A program made the position numbers and the translations under genes. From Nymphaea colorata (taxonomy: Eukaryota > Streptophyta > Magnoliopsida > Nymphaeales > Nymphaeaceae), in assembly GCF_008831285.2 (NCBI RefSeq), contig NC_045146.1, positions 19,979,289 to 20,043,288 of the forward strand: a stretch of DNA of 64,000 nt. The letters run 5' to 3'. This document shows positions 11,831-24,133 of this stretch, piece after piece (positions within the stretch are counted from its first letter, which is position 1; every line of letters starts with the position of its first letter). A model generated the notes under the pieces. The model made no database searches. It had not been told where the DNA came from and was given only the letters and a program-made list of their open reading frames with translations.

Positions 11831-14800
11831 ATGACTTGTCGCATTGAGAGTATAGACGCAGAGGTGTTGGTTTACAAGTTGCAGATGGAAGACGGAAACG
11901 GACCGTATATTAGACTGGGTTACATGAGCGATCCTGAGTCGCAAGAATTTGGCAGACTGCAGAGTCCGTCTCCTGTGAAGAAGGCATGCGCAATGTGCTG
12001 GTGGATTAAGGTGGTTTCCATTTGCCTTTGTCTGTTACTCCTGTTTGGTGCCTTCATCATTTGGGCTGCGCCTTTACTCATTCAGAAGGTAATCCTCTCT
12101 TCAGTATTATTTCTCATTTCTCATTGGTTTCTCCTCCTCCTTCCGTGGCTAGGATGCATATTGAGTTAGATGCAATCAGTTTCGATGCCTTCGGTTCTCG
12201 CACAGAATTTCGTTGCGATTTATCTCGTATTTCGCTGTCGATCTTCTGCAGTTTTAACTTACCATTTGGCTTTTCCAGAAAAGCAAGACAAACATTTCTG
12301 ATAACTTTGGCGGCAGGCTTTCTGTTAATAAATAATTCTTTCCTTCTTCACTTATTTGGAAAGTGTTGCTTTAGCGTTAGCTTCATCATGCAATGTGAAA
12401 TCCTACGCTCTGTTCTGCGTTATTGATTAGCTCTATAGTCTTGTTTTTTTCAATATTTTTGTGGAGAATGATCGAATTATCGAAATGTAGCATCTCACCT
12501 CACCTTAGAATTTCATTTATTTCTGCCCCTTTGTTTCACCTGTATTTTGAGAATTTATGATCTCTTGTGGACCTTGTATATTGTGTCTTATTTATTTCGA
12601 GGGCACATACAAGTGTTTTCCTGTCCTTCAGTTTCAGAATAAGTTATGACCTCTGAGACTACGAGGCATGAATGTTGCTTTTATAAGTCATAACCTGCCT
12701 TTGGCGCCTTCCTTTTTGCAAAATAGTTTATTTTTTCCGCTGCTTTGTTGCCATGTTTGGAGTATTTTTAAGAATTTGTGCAACTTCTAAAAGGCAATCT
12801 TAAATGTGCGCCTAGTTTCTTGAGAATGCTGTGTGATTTTTTGTCAAACATGATTGGCGCCTGTTCTTTTCCTTCTTTTGCTGTCTTTTTTTTTTTCTTT
12901 TTTCTTTTCAGTAAAATATGAACTACTTGGCTTAAGAGTTGATTTGGTAGTTTAGTTGGCTTGATTGGAAGTGGCTGTGGAGTATTTTTAATTTTGGTAA
13001 ATGATGTAGGACAGTAAAGGACAGAAGAACTTAGAAAGGGCCAAGTTCAATTCGAAATAAAGTTTATTAACCAGTGAACCGCCGGTTAGAACACTCTCTA
13101 GTCTCTATATACTGAAACTCAGTTTACTACTTTTAAGATAAGCCTAGAAGGCTAGGAGATTAGACTAGTTTCGTTTTAGTTATGTGAGAATTTTCCGTCA
13201 CGAATAGGTAATGATACCTAAAGCAAAATTAGCATAATAGTTCATCTCCTTTCACATAGGCTCCACTATATCCCTTATCCTTGCTAATTTTGTTTTCTTT
13301 TTCTCCTTTATCCACAAGTATTATGATATGAAAGCTGTTATTTATTTGTTCACGTATTGTTTCTCTGAAATTCTTTTTCACCATCTAATGAGTAGGTGGT
13401 TATACCAATCTTGAACTGGGAGACTGCCACATTTCGTGCACCTACCCTAGGGCTTCTGCTTTTTGCTTCTATAGCAATATGTCCGGCTCTCTTGTTGCCA
13501 TCATCTCCTTGCATGTGGCTAGCGGGGATAACTTTTGGTTATGGATATGGATTTTTGCTAATCATGGCAGGGGCGAGCATTGGCATGTCTTTGCCATACT
13601 TCATTGGTTCTCTGTTTCGTGAAAACATACATGTGAGTTTTTATTCCCTGTTTCAGTTATTGAATTAGTGAATGTCCTTCACATAATTAACTTTTAAGAC
13701 CTGATCTGAAATTTTGCTTGTTATCACTATAGAGATGGCTTGAGAGATGGCCTAAGAGAGCTGCACTTGTTAGACTAGCAGGTGAAGGAAGCTGGTTTGA
13801 TCAATTTCGAGCTGTCACTTTGCTTAGAATCTCTCCTTTTCCCTACATCATCTTCAATTATGCCGTTGTTGCAACAAATGTGAAATACTGTCCATATATA
13901 TGTGGATCTCTGGTTGGGATCATCCTAGAAGTTTTTCTCACAATCTACAGGTTAGTGGTGCTATGGATAAATCAGGCCTCAGAAATGGGAATCAGTTAAT
14001 GATTTTTTCTTGCTAGCGTTTATTATATGCCTTTGTTGAAAATTTTCTTCCTTTTAGGGATGTAATTTAGTCATGTTTTAAGCTTGACGCATCTTATGCC
14101 TGACAGGCGTTTCCGAAGATCTGCTCACTATATGTTTAATTTTAGTGATTGCTCTCCGGACTTTTTATTTTTTCTGTTTTTTCTTTCCATGTGGCTTTTA
14201 CACTTGTGAATAAGGTGCCTTCATGCCTTGAGTTTTCCTTTTAGCTACATGGACTTCCTCCCTATTATGCGCTAGTTTCTAAAAAAGAAATACATCAGAG
14301 AATTTGAACCATAACCTTATGTGAGTGGGCAAAATTTTCATTACTGAGTGACTGCCTTGAGGGAGAGTGGCTCAGGTACCAGCTTGAGTAGGCTTCATCA
14401 TGAGACCCCAAGTGAGAGCAGCATTTATATGTATGTTGTACATTTTGGCCTTTAAACGCAATTTTTCATATTAAATTATGGATGATGGACAAGCTGTCCA
14501 ACTCCAACATCCTGAACCAATTATCTGATGCCATCTTGAGGAAGTGGCTCCGGTTTGTTTTTTTCCATCTCTTATCATGCTCTTTTGGTTTCTACAACAT
14601 TTTAGATAACAGAAGTCCTTATGTCTGTCAATCGAAAACTAACTGTTATTTACTTTAATGCAACTTGCAAATATCTCAAGTTTTTCCTGTGTGCAAATGA
14701 TGTGTTGTTTCCTGTTTCTGTTTTTCCATCTCTTATTACGCTATTTTGTTTCTGTGGAAATTTATAGAGGAAAATTCTTTAGGCATGTCAATCAAATACT

Positions 14801-16681
14801 GACCTTAATCAAAACACAAACTCGCAACTTGCTCAAGTGTTCCTTCACTCAAGTAATGAACCGTTTCTTCCTCTTTCTGCTTTGCCGTCCCTTATTGTGC
14901 TTTTTATTTTGTGCAACATTTTATGGAAGAAAATTTTAAGGACTGTCAATTGAAGACAAACCCTTGTCTAAGTAAACACAATTTGTAACTAGCTCAATTG
15001 TTCCTGTATTCAAATGGTGTTGTTGCTTCCTTTTCTGTCTTTCCATCTCTTATCACACTCTTTTATTTTCTGCAGCATTTCATAGAGAAAATTGTTTAGG
15101 TCTGTCAGTTTGAAGGCTAACTTCACTTAATTAAACACAACTTGCTGCTGTGCTCAAAATCTCCTGCACTTAAAAAATGTGGTTTCCTTTTTCTGCTTTT
15201 CCAACTCTTATTACACTCTTTATTTTATACAGCAATTCTAGACGAAAATTCTTGAGGCCTGCCAATTGAAAACTAGTCTTTACTTTTACTTGCAACAAAG
15301 GTCATTTTTATCCATCTGCATTTAAATGATGTGCTATTCCCTTGCATATATCAAAGTTTGTGAAGATAGGCTACAATGCTACCACAATACGTGAAAAATC
15401 TGTTATGGTAGTAATAATGTTACTGTGACTCATTAAATGAGAAGCACTGAGGAAAAATTGCCTTCAACAAGCTTTTTTTGAATTTAAACCATAGATCAAG
15501 TAACTTCACTGCTAAGCCCTCGTTGCGGAGATCTTTCACTTCTTCACTCAGTCAATTAAAATGTCAACTAGAACATCCCTTTGTTGTAGTCTCTTTTGAC
15601 AGATATTGTCTGGCTCCTAATTGTGTTCCAGTTAACATGATTTCTGATCTTTCTAATTTTATAGTGCTATCGTTCTCAGGACCTTTAACTATTGAAATAT
15701 GTGAGATGTAATAGATAGCAGCACAAAAAGGCTCCGATGTTAGTTTCATGAAAATTCATGAAATATGTGAGATGTAATGTGGCTTATACAACAAATTTGG
15801 TGTTGTTTAGCACACCTGATACTATGCGATATCAATAAAAGCGAATTTCCATCAATTAAACTTGTCTTTCACTAATTTAAGTTGGCTTTATAAAATAAAA
15901 TGGCTAGAGTACCTTCATCATTAATAATTCTTATGCTCATTAGTTTGTGTCGGCTTCTTTAACTAGATTCAATAACGTTTGTACATGTTTAACTAAAATG
16001 AGAGAGCTTCTTTTGACGAATATCTAAGTTAGTAAGGTGAATGTGTTATTTTCTTTAATGCTAGAAAGTTATGCTACAAAAATATATTTCTATCACTTTT
16101 AAAGGGCAAGATAAGAGATAATCACTAATTTGGCATTTGGCTTCACAAAAGGACATGGATTTCTTTTAGTTAACCAAGGAAAAATTAGTTTTGTTTCCAC
16201 AAGATTCAAAAGTTAAAGTATTTATTTTTTGTTGCTAAATTTCCTTATGCCTTCCTGAAGAATTTCCGGAAAAAGATAAGAAGTGACTAATGAAATGAGG
16301 AGTACATTACCTTTATCATGAACTGGGGAGTACATTACCTTTATCATGAACTGACTGGCTCGTTTGTATAAAATGGGATTTGACAGATCGAGATGGCTTT
16401 GAGCTGAAACAAGCGGCCCCACTGTTTGCAGCCTAGAAAGTTGCAAATTGGTTGTGCTGCCTTTCATCTGATTAATTTGAGTGTGTGTTAAATGCAGCGG
16501 GATTCTGATCAGAACCGTTGCAGATGCGTCCAACGAGCGGTATTTCCTCTCCCTGCAGCAGATAATTTACAACTGTCTTGGGCTCTGTGCCGCAATGGCT
16601 GCCACCGTTACCGTGACCATATACTCGAGGCGGGCACTTCAAACACTTCAGCCTGAAGAAGACATGGACGTCCTCCAGTGA
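11831..16681 (+). CDS. TVP38/TMEM64 family (VTT/SNARE-associated domain) membrane protein
   Basis: Four exons: 11831-12088, 13396-13632, 13733-13950, 16498-16681. GT-AG junctions and phases join to 298 residues, normal for plant members. A cytosolic N-terminus is followed by a hydrophobic segment (about residues 58-82), then the VTT core: residues 87-165 with SPCMWLAGITFGYGYGF and GASIGMSLPYFIGSLF, then LLRISPFPYIIFNYAVV and KYCPYICGSLVG in exon 3, and a last hydrophobic segment near the C-terminus. The family (yeast Tvp38, animal TMEM64/TMEM41, bacterial DedA) consists of polytopic Golgi/ER-type proteins; several animal relatives are phospholipid scramblases, but the role of this plant member is not established. 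The start ATG at 11831 gives a leader typical in length for the family. Intron 3 is large (2.5 kb) and contains a tandem repeat array. Confidence 0.92.
14565..15350. repeat. Five-copy degenerate tandem array, ~160-bp unit, inside TVP38 intron 3
   Basis: The marker CCATCTCTTAT (or a one- to two-base variant) appears at 14565, 14726, 14885, 15043 and 15201, a period of 158-161. Each unit continues in the same order with a TGTGCAACATTT-like word, a GTCAATTGAAAAC-like word, a CAACTTGC-like word and a T-rich tract. Copies are clearly diverged, so the array is old. Confidence 0.85.
16299..16353. repeat. two-copy tandem repeat, 28-bp period
   Basis: GAGTACATTACCTTTATCAT plus GAACTG occurs at 16299-16325 and again at 16327-16353, within TVP38 intron 3 about 145 bases before the last exon. 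The copies are essentially identical, so this duplication is recent. Confidence 0.92.
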
Positions 16682-17682
16682 GATATACAGCAAAATGGAT
16701 CAAATACCCCAAGAAAGAGACGTGGCCGGATATCTCATGTATGGCCAGGTCAGACATGTCGCTAATGACTAACCTTCCGCAGGTGTGGAAAACCATGGAG
16801 GGGTTGCAAGGACTGTATATATAATTCCTTTATTGATTGTTATAGTTGCTTGTTTCTGGAGAAATAAATCTAGTAGCTCTCTCCCTTCTCCCATGCAGCG
16901 TAGCTTCGCGGGTGCAGAAGGGGCCAAAAAGATGAGATGGGTTTCCTTCAATTTTCATGGACGCTATTCTTTCCTTTGGTGTAGAATAGAAGGATGTCTC
17001 CCTTATCTCTCTTAGTAGTATTTAGTATTTTCCAATAACCGGCACTGCGATAGAGGCGGTGAAAGGCGATACTGCGATGAAGACGGTGCAAGGCGGCTGC
17101 ATGCATGCTGATTGCCCTTTTTCCAAATTCTAAGCGCTCACCTTTTCGTTATTTTCATTCATCAATTGGGGTTGAGGAGTTGATCACAGAAGACCTGTTC
17201 CCAAGGTACCCAAAGGAACCACTAACTTCTAAATAATACTTCCATTTATTCGGATCTCATTCTGTGTTTAATAACTCTCTATCTCTCTCTCTCACACACA
17301 CACACACATGTCCATTCCGGAAAAAGCTGATATTTGGATTGTTTCGTTGGGGTTTTCTTCCTTTAGGTAAGCCAACATTTATGTGGACAATGATTAGCAA
17401 GTTAGTTATGAAGATATGGAATTTTTATGCCAGAGGATTGATTCAAACAATTCTTTATGTTATTTGTGGTATCGCCAACATCATTTTTCTAGTGGCAGTT
17501 GTTTTGTCCCCAATATATAGAATGAATGTTTTTGCTGCTTCCTCGCTTATACGGGAAAGGGCAATATCGATGGTTTTGGTTTTGAGTAAAGGATTAAGCA
17601 ACGCAAAAAGGTTTAGTGATATTATCTCTGACAATGGGTTCTTTGGCGAAGAGGGACTGTGGGTGAGAGTCCACAAACCATT

Positions 17683-17725
<43 letters not shown>
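17683..17725. repeat. compound (TA)n(GA)n microsatellite
   Basis: A TA run of about 26 bases is followed without a gap by a GA run of about 17 bases. Confidence 0.95.
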
Positions 17726-18096
17726 CAACCCTCGTTTAACGTTGGTAAGCTCGCAAAATTGAGCCGGTCAAATGAAAAACATAAAAATTTGAGCGTCTTT
17801 GTTATTCGACTAAAAGATAGGCACCTTTCTTGCAAACGTTTCGGGAATTAAGGGTGGTGGTGTGGCCCTAGAACTAACGTAGACGTAGTCATTTGTCAAA
17901 CCGCCTGATGACACTGATATGGGAATTAAGTCGTGAGAGAAGAAATAAATTTAGAGGTGAACTCCAGAAATAGGTGTTGTGAGCATCTATGAAGTTTATA
18001 CCTAGTAAATGTTTGCTGACATTGCGATGATGTTTTGCTTTGGTATTTGCCAACCGCCAACTGTCATTAGTCCAGGGTTTTTTTCTGCAGTGTTAT

Positions 18097-18099
<3 letters not shown>

Positions 18100-18130
<31 letters not shown>
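18100..18130. repeat. (CT)n microsatellite
   Basis: An uninterrupted CT run of about 31 bases, upstream of the DUF688 gene; CT runs are common in plant 5' leaders. Confidence 0.95.
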
Positions 18131-18132
<2 letters not shown>

Positions 18133-18320
18133 CGTGTGGGTGGATGGTCGTGGTCACGATCTCCGCAGGAGGTACGAATATGCTTCTGCAGAATCCATCA
18201 GCTAACACGACAAGTTATGTGCCATTACCATATCGCCAGATGTTCCGTTCGTTTTCCTGCTTTCCAGTACCTTGTTGAGCCCTGCTGCCATGGAAATGAG
18301 CATGGTGATCCAAGCTGTCA

Positions 18321-19139
18321 ATGCCGATAAACACGAAGTCCTCGAAAACCCCTCACAGAGAGCAAGTAGCAAAGAACCTATGTGTTCCTTTGGTATGGAA
18401 GGAGAAAGCAAGACAGCCCGAGGAAGCTTTTAGCATCCAAACATCACCTATCTTGGATCCACCCGTACCTCCAGTCAATTTTCAGATATCAATTCCTTTT
18501 GAATGGGAAGAAAAACCAGGAAAACCGAGATCTTTCTCACCACCAAGGCTGGATTCCGTTCTGTCTTGCAGCCCTATCACTTCTATAAGAGAAGCATCAG
18601 GGGAAAGATGTGATGAAGATTGGGAAGAGGAGGATGGTGGTGAAAGAGATGATGAGGACGACCTGTTCGAACTGGATCTGGAGGCTTTCGCTTTCGACGA
18701 GAATGATCTCCCCCTAAGGACCTTCTCTGGGTCCACTACGGCCTTCCTGGCTAACTGTATGTCAACCCTGTCCGGGATATCTAACGCGACCCCCACAGAC
18801 CTTCTGCCATCAGAAACGGATGAAGAGGCAAGCAGCAGCGAAGGCGATAGTTCTTACATAGAATTCATTTTCCCCCTTGCTTCTCCTCACCCTGGTTTTC
18901 TGCAAGAGGCCTTTACTGCTGAGAATCGCCTCTCTGATGTCTCCGGACATGGATCCCGAAGGCACAGCTGCTGCAGGGTCACCTGCGTACACGTGAATAG
19001 GATGCCCCCCACTCTTGGGCATTTGAAGTTCACGAGCTGCAGGAGAAGAAAACCCAAAATAAAGTCTACTAACGTTGAGCGCAGGGACCACGCTTCTGCC
19101 CTGGTACACCTTCATACTCTATCTTCTTCCCATATGTAA
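18321..19139 (+). CDS. DUF688-type plant protein, function unknown
   Basis: A single open frame of 272 residues. Two motifs of the plant DUF688 group are visible: VPLVWKEKARQP (residues 22-33, a degenerate copy) and a classical IPFEWEEKPGKP (58-69). These are followed by a serine/proline stretch, a strongly acidic segment (about residues 95-127) and a basic cysteine-containing tail with RRRKPKIKS. No membrane segment or signal peptide is evident. The molecular function of the family is not known to me. The ATG at 18321 is the first in this frame before the first motif; another ATG at 18290 is in a different frame. A short upstream exon cannot be excluded. Codon usage is more GC-rich than the surrounding intergenic DNA, which supports coding status. 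Confidence 0.78.
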   Translation: MPINTKSSKTPHREQVAKNLCVPLVWKEKARQPEEAFSIQTSPILDPPVPPVNFQISIPFEWEEKPGKPRSFSPPRLDSVLSCSPITSIREASGERCDEDWEEEDGGERDDEDDLFELDLEAFAFDENDLPLRTFSGSTTAFLANCMSTLSGISNATPTDLLPSETDEEASSSEGDSSYIEFIFPLASPHPGFLQEAFTAENRLSDVSGHGSRRHSCCRVTCVHVNRMPPTLGHLKFTSCRRRKPKIKSTNVERRDHASALVHLHTLSSSHM

Positions 19140-21169
19140 TCGTGCTTTGGTTTATTCTTTAGATAATTTCGCAAGATCTTCACTTAGAAGCAAGCCAACC
19201 TCTTACGCGCAATTTAAGACAGCGAGAGGTCCCTGGTGCATTGGCGTCCTTAATTAGGTGAAGCTTCGTCATCACAACTTGACGACATTTTGCACTCCTG
19301 GTGTTATGTTTAATTTGTTAGATATGCACCCCCGAAAAAGTTTGTATCAGTGCCTATGATTTTTTCTTTGAAAAATTTTAACCTGGCCCAGCTTGTTTGA
19401 CAGTTATACTGTCAACGTATTGTGATTAGCTATGTCACCATGCATGTCGACAAATTCAAACACATCCTGCTCCTTTGTGAATCTAAGGCCTCAGATTGTC
19501 ACCTCTGGAAAAGTCCCGTAACTAAATCAGAATCACATCTGCATGGATGTGTAGTTTTATTTCTTGTCTCCCTTGACGAGATTGCTTAGACTTGTTGTTG
19601 CATGAAGGTGAAAAGGAAGCGTCCAATCGTTCGAGTTTTGATGTTTGTGAGTCGGAGGGTGGGAAGGTCCAAAAGGAAGGCGACTGCCAATCACAGAAAC
19701 AGCCACGTTCCATCGCCGGTACAGTCTGATCTCTTTCTACTCTCCTTTAAGTTATAACCGTGTTGATTGAGTTCGGTTCAGTTATGGTTATTGCACCGAG
19801 AAGGTGCAGGTCATGACTGATCACCATGTAACTCATCCTTCTTTGCCTTGGCTTCCATGGCATTGATCAGCCCCTGGACTACAACTCTGATGCACCTGGG
19901 CGGAGCCTCTTTCTTTTGGTTGTTTAATCTCTAAATATTTACTTTATACGTATATAAATGCCCCCCTATATATTATTTCTAAATCACCGCCCCTTCAGCT
20001 AATATTTTTGGCTCCGCTGAAAAAAAAAAAGCCTCTTGACCGTTGCTTAAAATCGAAGAAACTATGGAGGGAGCCCTTAAAACTTGTGAAAGACATGACT
20101 TTTTCCTCTCTAAAGAATTTCGGAGGCTCCGGCCAGCTTCCTTTTGACCATCTGGTCGAAGTTGCACGTTCAATATCACAATTATAAATGAGCAAACGTG
20201 GTTAGCTGTTAGGTGGTCTTGATTTCTGGTAGGTGGAGTATTTTCTTGAAAAATCATGGAGCCCCATTTTGATATTGCCTTCTTGTAAGGAGTTGCGGCA
20301 AATGCCAATGGTCTGAAGGTTTGCCTATTGGCGTAGGTGGTCCTGCAATCATAACCAGAGTTTTAATAATTTTTTAAAGCACGTAATCATTCTGTTACCG
20401 TCTGGTGAACTTGCCCCCAAAAAAATGAAGTAAATTTATAGGACATGGTAACAAGTATTCTATTAAATTTATAGAACATTAACAATATGTTACCGTTGCT
20501 AGACGAACCTTTAAGGGTACTTGTACATATAGATGGCACTAACACAAACACCAATTTTACATGTAAGGATTCACCTTGGCATGCATTTTAATGCAAATCA
20601 AGTCTCCAACCTGGTGGGCAGGTGAATGTGTTGCCTCAGTCGTTTCCTCTTATTGACAAAGGCAAGTTGATTTGTTAATTTGATTTCAGAGAAAGCACAA
20701 AGCGGTATGCTGCCCGTTCAGGACTGGTGGATCTGGAAGCAGGGAAAAGAAACAAGACAAAACATCCTTAGGTTGAACGGAGAAGGCAAGCGGAACGCCC
20801 TTCCTATCAAAATTGTATATGAATACATTTAACCATTTCATGTCGTTTCAAATGTTTTTTCTTGCTATGCCGACTTTACTATTTATTTGGAATATATCTG
20901 GAATTGCAGCAGTCAATGCACGTCTTACAAAGTCATCCTGCAACGTAAGGCAAAAACAGGCACGCATACGGCGTATCTAACTGTCCGTAGCCGTTGCGGA
21001 CTTGTGCGGGCGAACCACATAAACGATGAGGCAAGAATGTACATGAGAGGAAAAAGACCATTACAGGCATGAATACAAATATCACAACTAATTCTCTACA
21101 ATTAACCAGCTAGAAAACCACGTAAACAAGTTTTCCAAGTATAAACTAGTTGGTGTGAAGCCAATCTTG

Positions 21170-23100
21170 AAATTTCATGAACTGGTTAATAAAAATAAAA
21201 AAAAATGGTTTGGTACCTTATGAACCAATGCAACATTGCATAAAAACAATGCTTTTACTTTATGAACTAATTCAAATACTGTTCAAACTGGTTTACCACT
21301 CGATAAAATGGTTCAAAACTGGCAAAGATATTAATAAATCAGTAGAAAACTTTATGAACCGGTCTTAAATCTGGTGACATCACAATTGATAAGAAATCAG
21401 TTCAAAACCTTACGAACTGACTTAAGCATGTCATAAACCAATCTTGATGAATCAGTTCAAAAACTCATGTATTGGTGAAATAATTTGTCCAGTAGGATGA
21501 ATTGGCCTGAAACCTTTACGGAATGGTCTGAAATAGACCAAAACTTCTAACAAACCATATAAATCATCCTTAGATTGGCGAAGACCAAATCCAGTGCTCA
21601 GATGACCTGGTCTAAAGCGTCCTGCACCGGTTCCAAACCTCGTATAACGAAAAGCAAATGATCTAAAATAATTTCACAACAATACGAACCAGTCCTTAAA
21701 AAAAAAAAAGCAGAATCAGTCAAATTATCCAATTTATTAACTTTATGAACACAATTTGGCCAAGCCGGCACGGTTCTACCCAAAAATCCAATTGGGAAGA
21801 CCAACTTTAATCCAGACATAAAACATATAACCTAGATCCATATCCATAATAGTCAAAACTTGATCCGCTTTACTTTGTTGAATGCATTAATATATGAATA
21901 TGGGCAAATACTGACCCAAGTCGTGCATACTGTGATCTACTCCTAAAATATCTTGAACCAGTTCCAAGCCCTTATGAATTGTTCAAAGACTATATGATCC
22001 AATTTATGAATTAAAACAATCCAGTTTTGATGAACCAGGAACCATTCCAAAATGCAATGGATCGATTTCGCTGTATTGGTTCATCAGCATTAAATGGACT
22101 CTAAAGATGTTAGATCCAAAATTTATGATCCAAACTCAATTATGCGGAATGGACCCTAAACATATTCCAGTATGGATAAAAAAAAATGGATAGCTGGATA
22201 AAAAACAAACATGGATCCACATGCAAAAATCCAACATCCTTGAGTTTTCACCAAATGGATCTTGATGTCAAGAACAAAAAACTGAATTCAGAACCAAATC
22301 TTATCCATTATCTCTCATTGGATTTAGATTGCAGAATGGGTCTAGAAGAACCTTTATGCGGATCTGGTCCTTAAATGAATTCGGAGTAGAATAAGATCGT
22401 ATATGGCCCAACCATGATTTACTTTACTTTGTTGAATCAATTTAGTTGAAGCTCTAATCAAGGGCTGAACGTGAAACCCAGACTCAAATCCGGATTCAAT
22501 TTTAATGCTCCATGTCAAATCTCAATAATAGATCTAAATCTAAGTTATGGATCAAGGATTAACTTTCAACTAAACAGATCCTAATTGTAAGTCAATGATC
22601 GGTATCCAGAAGCACTTGAAAACCGATCTTTATTGCCTTATTGGATCTGGTCGCCACCATTTTGATCCTGATGTGGTTCTCACAACCCATTGTCGAAATT
22701 AACTTAATTTATTCCTCTTCCAAAGTCTTTGTTCTAGACCCGTTTTAGGCCAAATGGACTTGAGTCGCAAGAGAAAGAGATTCCAACTCATATTTGACCC
22801 TTAATTCTTTATTTGGATCTGAACTGGAATCCACTTTAGATGGAAGGAGGTATGAGTCCAAACATTCTGGATATAGACCCCAATTTGATCCATTAGCACT
22901 TTATTGGATCTAAGTTAGAGATTCAGGTTAGGTTCTGGATCCAAATTGCAAACAAAATTTGATTGGTTGCATTTCACTTTACCGCAAAATTCAAATTCTT
23001 GAATATAAAATGCAGATCGAAATGTCAACCAAAACGGATCTAGGCCAAAGGAAATCTTGATTTTGGTCCAAAACGATACATTTTAACTTCTTCAGATCTG
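21170..23100. repeat. Cryptically simple region rich in GAACYGGT/CAGTTC and GGATC words
   Basis: From 21170 to about 22090, words such as TGAACTGGTT, GAACCAGTT, ATGAACCGGT, CAGTTCAAAA and CTTATGAA recur at irregular short spacings. From about 22090 to 23100 the dominant words become GGATCC, GGATCTGG, TTGGATCT and GATCCAAA. There is no exact tandem period. No coding or transposon signature was seen. Confidence 0.6.
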
Positions 23101-24110
23101 GAAAAAAGAAGTTGAATTTGGACTAATTATTTGGGTAAAATACATGGTACCGCTGTTTACTGTACATCTCAGTCTAGTTTTGTGTGGAAAGCCACTGAAT
23201 TTGAATGGTCAAATCATTTTAAACGAATTTTGGGCATAGTCTTGTACGTTCTACATGGTAATCCTTGGCAAAAACTAGACTCTTGGACAATCAAATTAAC
23301 ATTGACATTTCAATCGGAAACGTGTACATGTCACCCTTACAATACGAGAGAGATGCATTTCAAATTCGTGTCTGATAAGAAGAGCAACAATATCTGAATT
23401 CCTCCTCTGATTTTTAAGGCCATTCACAGTGTCCGGATTCGATTCAGATTCCATGTCATTATTGGTCATGTTAGCTTGTTTAATTGATCAACCAAACAAC
23501 ATTGCTCATTGCAAACATTCCGAGGACTTTAATCAGGCTTAGAAGACATGACAAAAATAGAAAAAGTGTGAGATTTTGTTAAAATTTGGTTTTCAAAATT
23601 GAAGGCCTTGCACACTGTTTTAGGGTAATGGATTGGGTCCGATCCCATGGAGTTACTTTCGTCCCCTTTGCCGCAGTCGGATGGGACAGATTTGGATGAA
23701 AGCACGAGTGCAACGTAGCATCAACGATTGCAGCGAGGTACGGGGCATGTTCAATTTTCCTTCTTTAAACGGGGAATAATGTTGCTGTAAACGAGTTGAA
23801 TGATCCCCAACCCAACCGAGGGCGTTGGTCATTGGGCAAGTATGGTCAACGTCAAAGACGACGCAAAGTTGTATTAAGAATGAAAATGGCCGTCGACCAC
23901 AGCAGAGGGAGGAGCTGGTTGGGGGCGTGGCTAGTTGGCTTCCCCTCCCCGTCGAAGCTAGGGCCGGCCCCTCCGTCCACCAAATCTGTCAACAATGAGA
24001 AAATCCCCTTCCCGTCCTTGAGGTATCGATGTCTGCGAGTATAATAGGTACGGCTGGTGACTGCCGCTCTGCGCCTCTCCGACGTGACCAAGACAAAGGG
24101 GGAAACTCCC

Positions 24111-24133
24111 ATGGCCATGGCCATGGCCATGGC
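24111..24133. repeat. (ATGGCC)n hexanucleotide repeat
   Basis: About four units of ATGGCC in tandem. In one frame this reads as Met-Ala repeats, in an open frame that I do not recognise as a gene. Confidence 0.85.

Larger units (their letters stand above)
16682..18320. other. Intergenic stretch between TVP38 and DUF688 genes
   Basis: No gene was recognised. The first few hundred bases are probably the TVP38 3' untranslated region. It holds a TA run (17683-17708) directly joined to a GA run (17709-17725) and a CT run (18100-18130). The long open frame around 17264-17851 is low-complexity and reads through the microsatellites. The CT run 190 bases before the DUF688 ATG may be part of that gene's leader. 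Confidence 0.5.

Noticed and set aside
14565-15350. CRISPR-like or rDNA spacer array
   Set aside because: The units are contiguous and diverged, with no repeat-spacer structure, and they lie in a plant intron.
17264-17851. 195-codon plus-strand open frame
   Set aside because: It reads through TA/GA microsatellites and a CT/CA run, has low complexity and no family motif.
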